Assembly (NCBI GenBank): GCA_036381595.1
Contig: DASVCN010000024.1
Location: 1-50,323 of the forward strand
DNA length: 50,323 nucleotides
Reading direction: 5' to 3'
Source of the DNA: Trueperaceae bacterium
Lineage (GTDB): Bacteria; Deinococcota; Deinococci; Deinococcales; Trueperaceae
Numbering within the stretch: the first letter of the stretch is position 1; the number at the start of each line of letters is the position of its first letter. The notes under the pieces are model-generated. The model made no database searches. It was not told where the DNA came from and saw only the letters and a list, made by a program, of their open reading frames with translations. Shown piece after piece: positions 48,907 through 50,323 of this stretch. A program made the position numbers and the translations under genes.

Positions 48907-50323
48907 TCAGCCAACCATATCTTCGGGCACCACCAGGCGATCGAACTCCTCACCTGTCAGGTAACCGAGGTCGATCGCGGCCTGCCGCAAGGTCGTTCCG
49001 TTGCGGTGGGCACTCTGGGCGATCTCAGCCGCCTTGTAGTAGCCGATGTGGGTGTTCAGGGCCGTCACCAGCATCAGAGAGTTGTCGAGGTGCGACCGTA
49101 TCCGCCCCTCGTTGGCTTCGATGCCTACGACGCACTTCTCGCGGAACGAGGTCATCGCGTCGGAGAGCAGCCGCGCGGAGTGGAGCAGGTTCTGGATCAT
49201 CACCGGCTTGAAGACGTTCAGTTGCAGGTGACCATGCGTTCCCGCCACCGACACGGCCGTGTCGTTGCCGATGACCTGAGCGCAGACCATAGTCAAGGCT
49301 TCGGCCTGAGTCGGGTTCACCTTGCCCGGCATTATCGACGAGCCCGGCTCGTTCTCGGGCAGGCGCAACTCGCCGATGCCGCAGCGGGGACCCGATCCGA
49401 GCAGACGGATGTTGTTGCCGATGGCGAAGAGCGCGACAGCGAGCCTCTTGAGGGCGCCCGACGCCTCCACCACCGCGTCGTGGGCCGAAAGCGCTTCGAA
49501 CTTGTTGGGCGCGGTGACGAACGGATGGCCGGTGTACTCGGCGATCTTCGCGGCCACCCGTTCGGCGAAGCCCTTCGGAGTATTGAGCCCGGTGCCCACT
49601 GCCGTGCCGCCCAGGGCGAGCTCGGCCAGGTGCGGCAGGGCGTTCTCGATGGCCTCGATACTGTTGCCTACCTGCGCGGCGTAGCCGGAGAACTCCTGCC
49701 CCAGGGTGAGCGGGGTGGCGTCCATCAGATGCGTGCGGCCGATCTTCACGACAGCCGCGAACTCCTGCGCCTTGCGCTCGAGTACCTCGTGCAGGGCACG
49801 GGCGCTGGGGAGGACATGTTCGACCAGCGCCTCGTATCCGGCGATGTGCATCGCCGTGGGGAAGGTGTCGTTCGACGATTGCGACTTGTTGACGTCGTCG
49901 TTCGGGTGGACCGGCGTCTTCGAGCCCAGCTGGCCGCCGGAGATCTCTATGGCCCGATTGGCGATCACCTCGTTGACGTTCATGTTCGACTGGGTGCCCG
50001 AGCCGGTCTGCCAAACGACCAGCGGGAAGTGCTCATCGAGCTCTCCGGCGAGGATCTCGTCGCAAACCCGGCCGATCAGCTCCGCCTTCTCACGCGGGAA
50101 GTCGGTCAGGTCAGCGTTTACGGCCGCCGCAGCCTTCTTGAGGACGGCGAAGGCTCTGATGACCTCGATCGGCATCCTCTGCCCGCCGATCCGGAAGTTC
50201 TCGAGCGACCGCTGGGTTTGTGCCCCCCAATAGCGGTCCGCCGCGACCTTCACCTCACCCAGGGTGTCCTTCTCGATCCTGTACTGCCGGTCTGTGGCCT
50301 CGTCGACTTGGCTCGAACCTGCC
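48907..50323 (-). CDS. fumC: Fumarate hydratase class II (partial at right edge)
   Basis: A class II fumarase that interconverts fumarate and malate in the citric acid cycle. About 472 residues are inside the window. The frame stays open to the last base, so the first few codons lie beyond 50323. The visible N-terminus, '[20 protein letters not shown]' then '[13 protein letters not shown]', is standard. Blocks '[13 protein letters not shown]', '[11 protein letters not shown]', '[16 protein letters not shown]' and the signature '[15 protein letters not shown]' are present. Argininosuccinase and aspartase are relatives, but 'TQRSLENF' favours fumarase. An internal ATG/GTG at 50253 is not the true start. 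Confidence 0.96.
   Translation of the reverse strand, partial: AGSSQVDEATDRQYRIEKDTLGEVKVAADRYWGAQTQRSLENFRIGGQRMPIEVIRAFAVLKKAAAAVNADLTDFPREKAELIGRVCDEILAGELDEHFPLVVWQTGSGTQSNMNVNEVIANRAIEISGGQLGSKTPVHPNDDVNKSQSSNDTFPTAMHIAGYEALVEHVLPSARALHEVLERKAQEFAAVVKIGRTHLMDATPLTLGQEFSGYAAQVGNSIEAIENALPHLAELALGGTAVGTGLNTPKGFAERVAAKIAEYTGHPFVTAPNKFEALSAHDAVVEASGALKRLAVALFAIGNNIRLLGSGPRCGIGELRLPENEPGSSIMPGKVNPTQAEALTMVCAQVIGNDTAVSVAGTHGHLQLNVFKPVMIQNLLHSARLLSDAMTSFREKCVVGIEANEGRIRSHLDNSLMLVTALNTHIGYYKAAEIAQSAHRNGTTLRQAAIDLGYLTGEEFDRLVVPEDMVG

Overview
The window looks like a chromosome segment from a high-GC Deinococcota bacterium, most like the Truepera/Trueperaceae branch (inference; no search was run). 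Supporting signs are: (1) about eighteen genes have a TANNNT -10 box only 4-8 bases before the start codon, the leaderless-promoter style known from Deinococcus; (2) two bacillithiol-pathway genes, bshA and a ypdA-like reductase; (3) a DHH-CBS-nucleotidyltransferase fusion of the kind known from Aquifex and Deinococcus; (4) a type IV pilus PilC, a UbiD decarboxylase and a mutase/thiolase/hydratase set typical of an aerobic fatty-acid-using heterotroph.

Layout. 1-3040 is an accessory patch, visibly less GC-rich than the rest. It holds a higA-like antitoxin pseudogene with two in-frame stops, an intact mazEF pair, signal peptidase I, an orphan HigA/NadS-type antitoxin and a broken tyrosine recombinase. 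3050-10700 holds pilC (-), nth, a YpdA-like reductase, an M42 aminopeptidase, the DHH-CBS-nucleotidyltransferase fusion and an M50-like membrane protein that has lost its HExxH motif. 10817-15532 is a minus-strand signalling block: Ser/Thr kinase with beta-propeller, coupled PP2C phosphatase, DsbA-like protein and three overlapping Roadblock/LC7 genes. 15623-21220 is metabolism: nucleoside phosphorylase, 3-hydroxyacyl-CoA dehydrogenase, enoyl-CoA hydratase, alpha/beta hydrolase, metallophosphoesterase, thiolase.

21297-25958 holds a secreted unknown, hflX (apparently starting at an ATC codon behind a structured leader) and a UbiD decarboxylase. 26058-27845 holds a secreted acidic protein with an elaborately marked promoter and a cupin-HD-GYP protein. 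27997-30822 is a zinc/manganese ABC importer behind rpmB. 30966-33548 is pyrE and a four-gene envelope/stress operon of unknown role. 33567-36537 holds a YihY-type protein, a HIT protein, and a YIP1-like protein followed by an alpha/beta hydrolase. 36617-44912 is housekeeping: methylmalonyl-CoA mutase, NAD(P)HX repair, homoserine kinase, an RsmC-like methyltransferase, tsaD, bshA, degV. 44926-50323 holds a CBS membrane protein overlapping a nucleotidyltransferase, a PEGA-repeat protein, a LolA-like protein, a DUF378 protein and fumC, which runs off the right edge.

I saw no rRNA, tRNA, CRISPR array, intact insertion sequence or origin. No stretch over 300 bases lacks a gene or pseudogene. The longest gaps, 47598-47865 and 954-1171, hold only what is listed. 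The leads I rate highest are the hflX AUC start and leader, the Roadblock trio, the inactive M50 homologue, the phased promoter repeats at 26805-26891 and the leaderless-promoter pattern.
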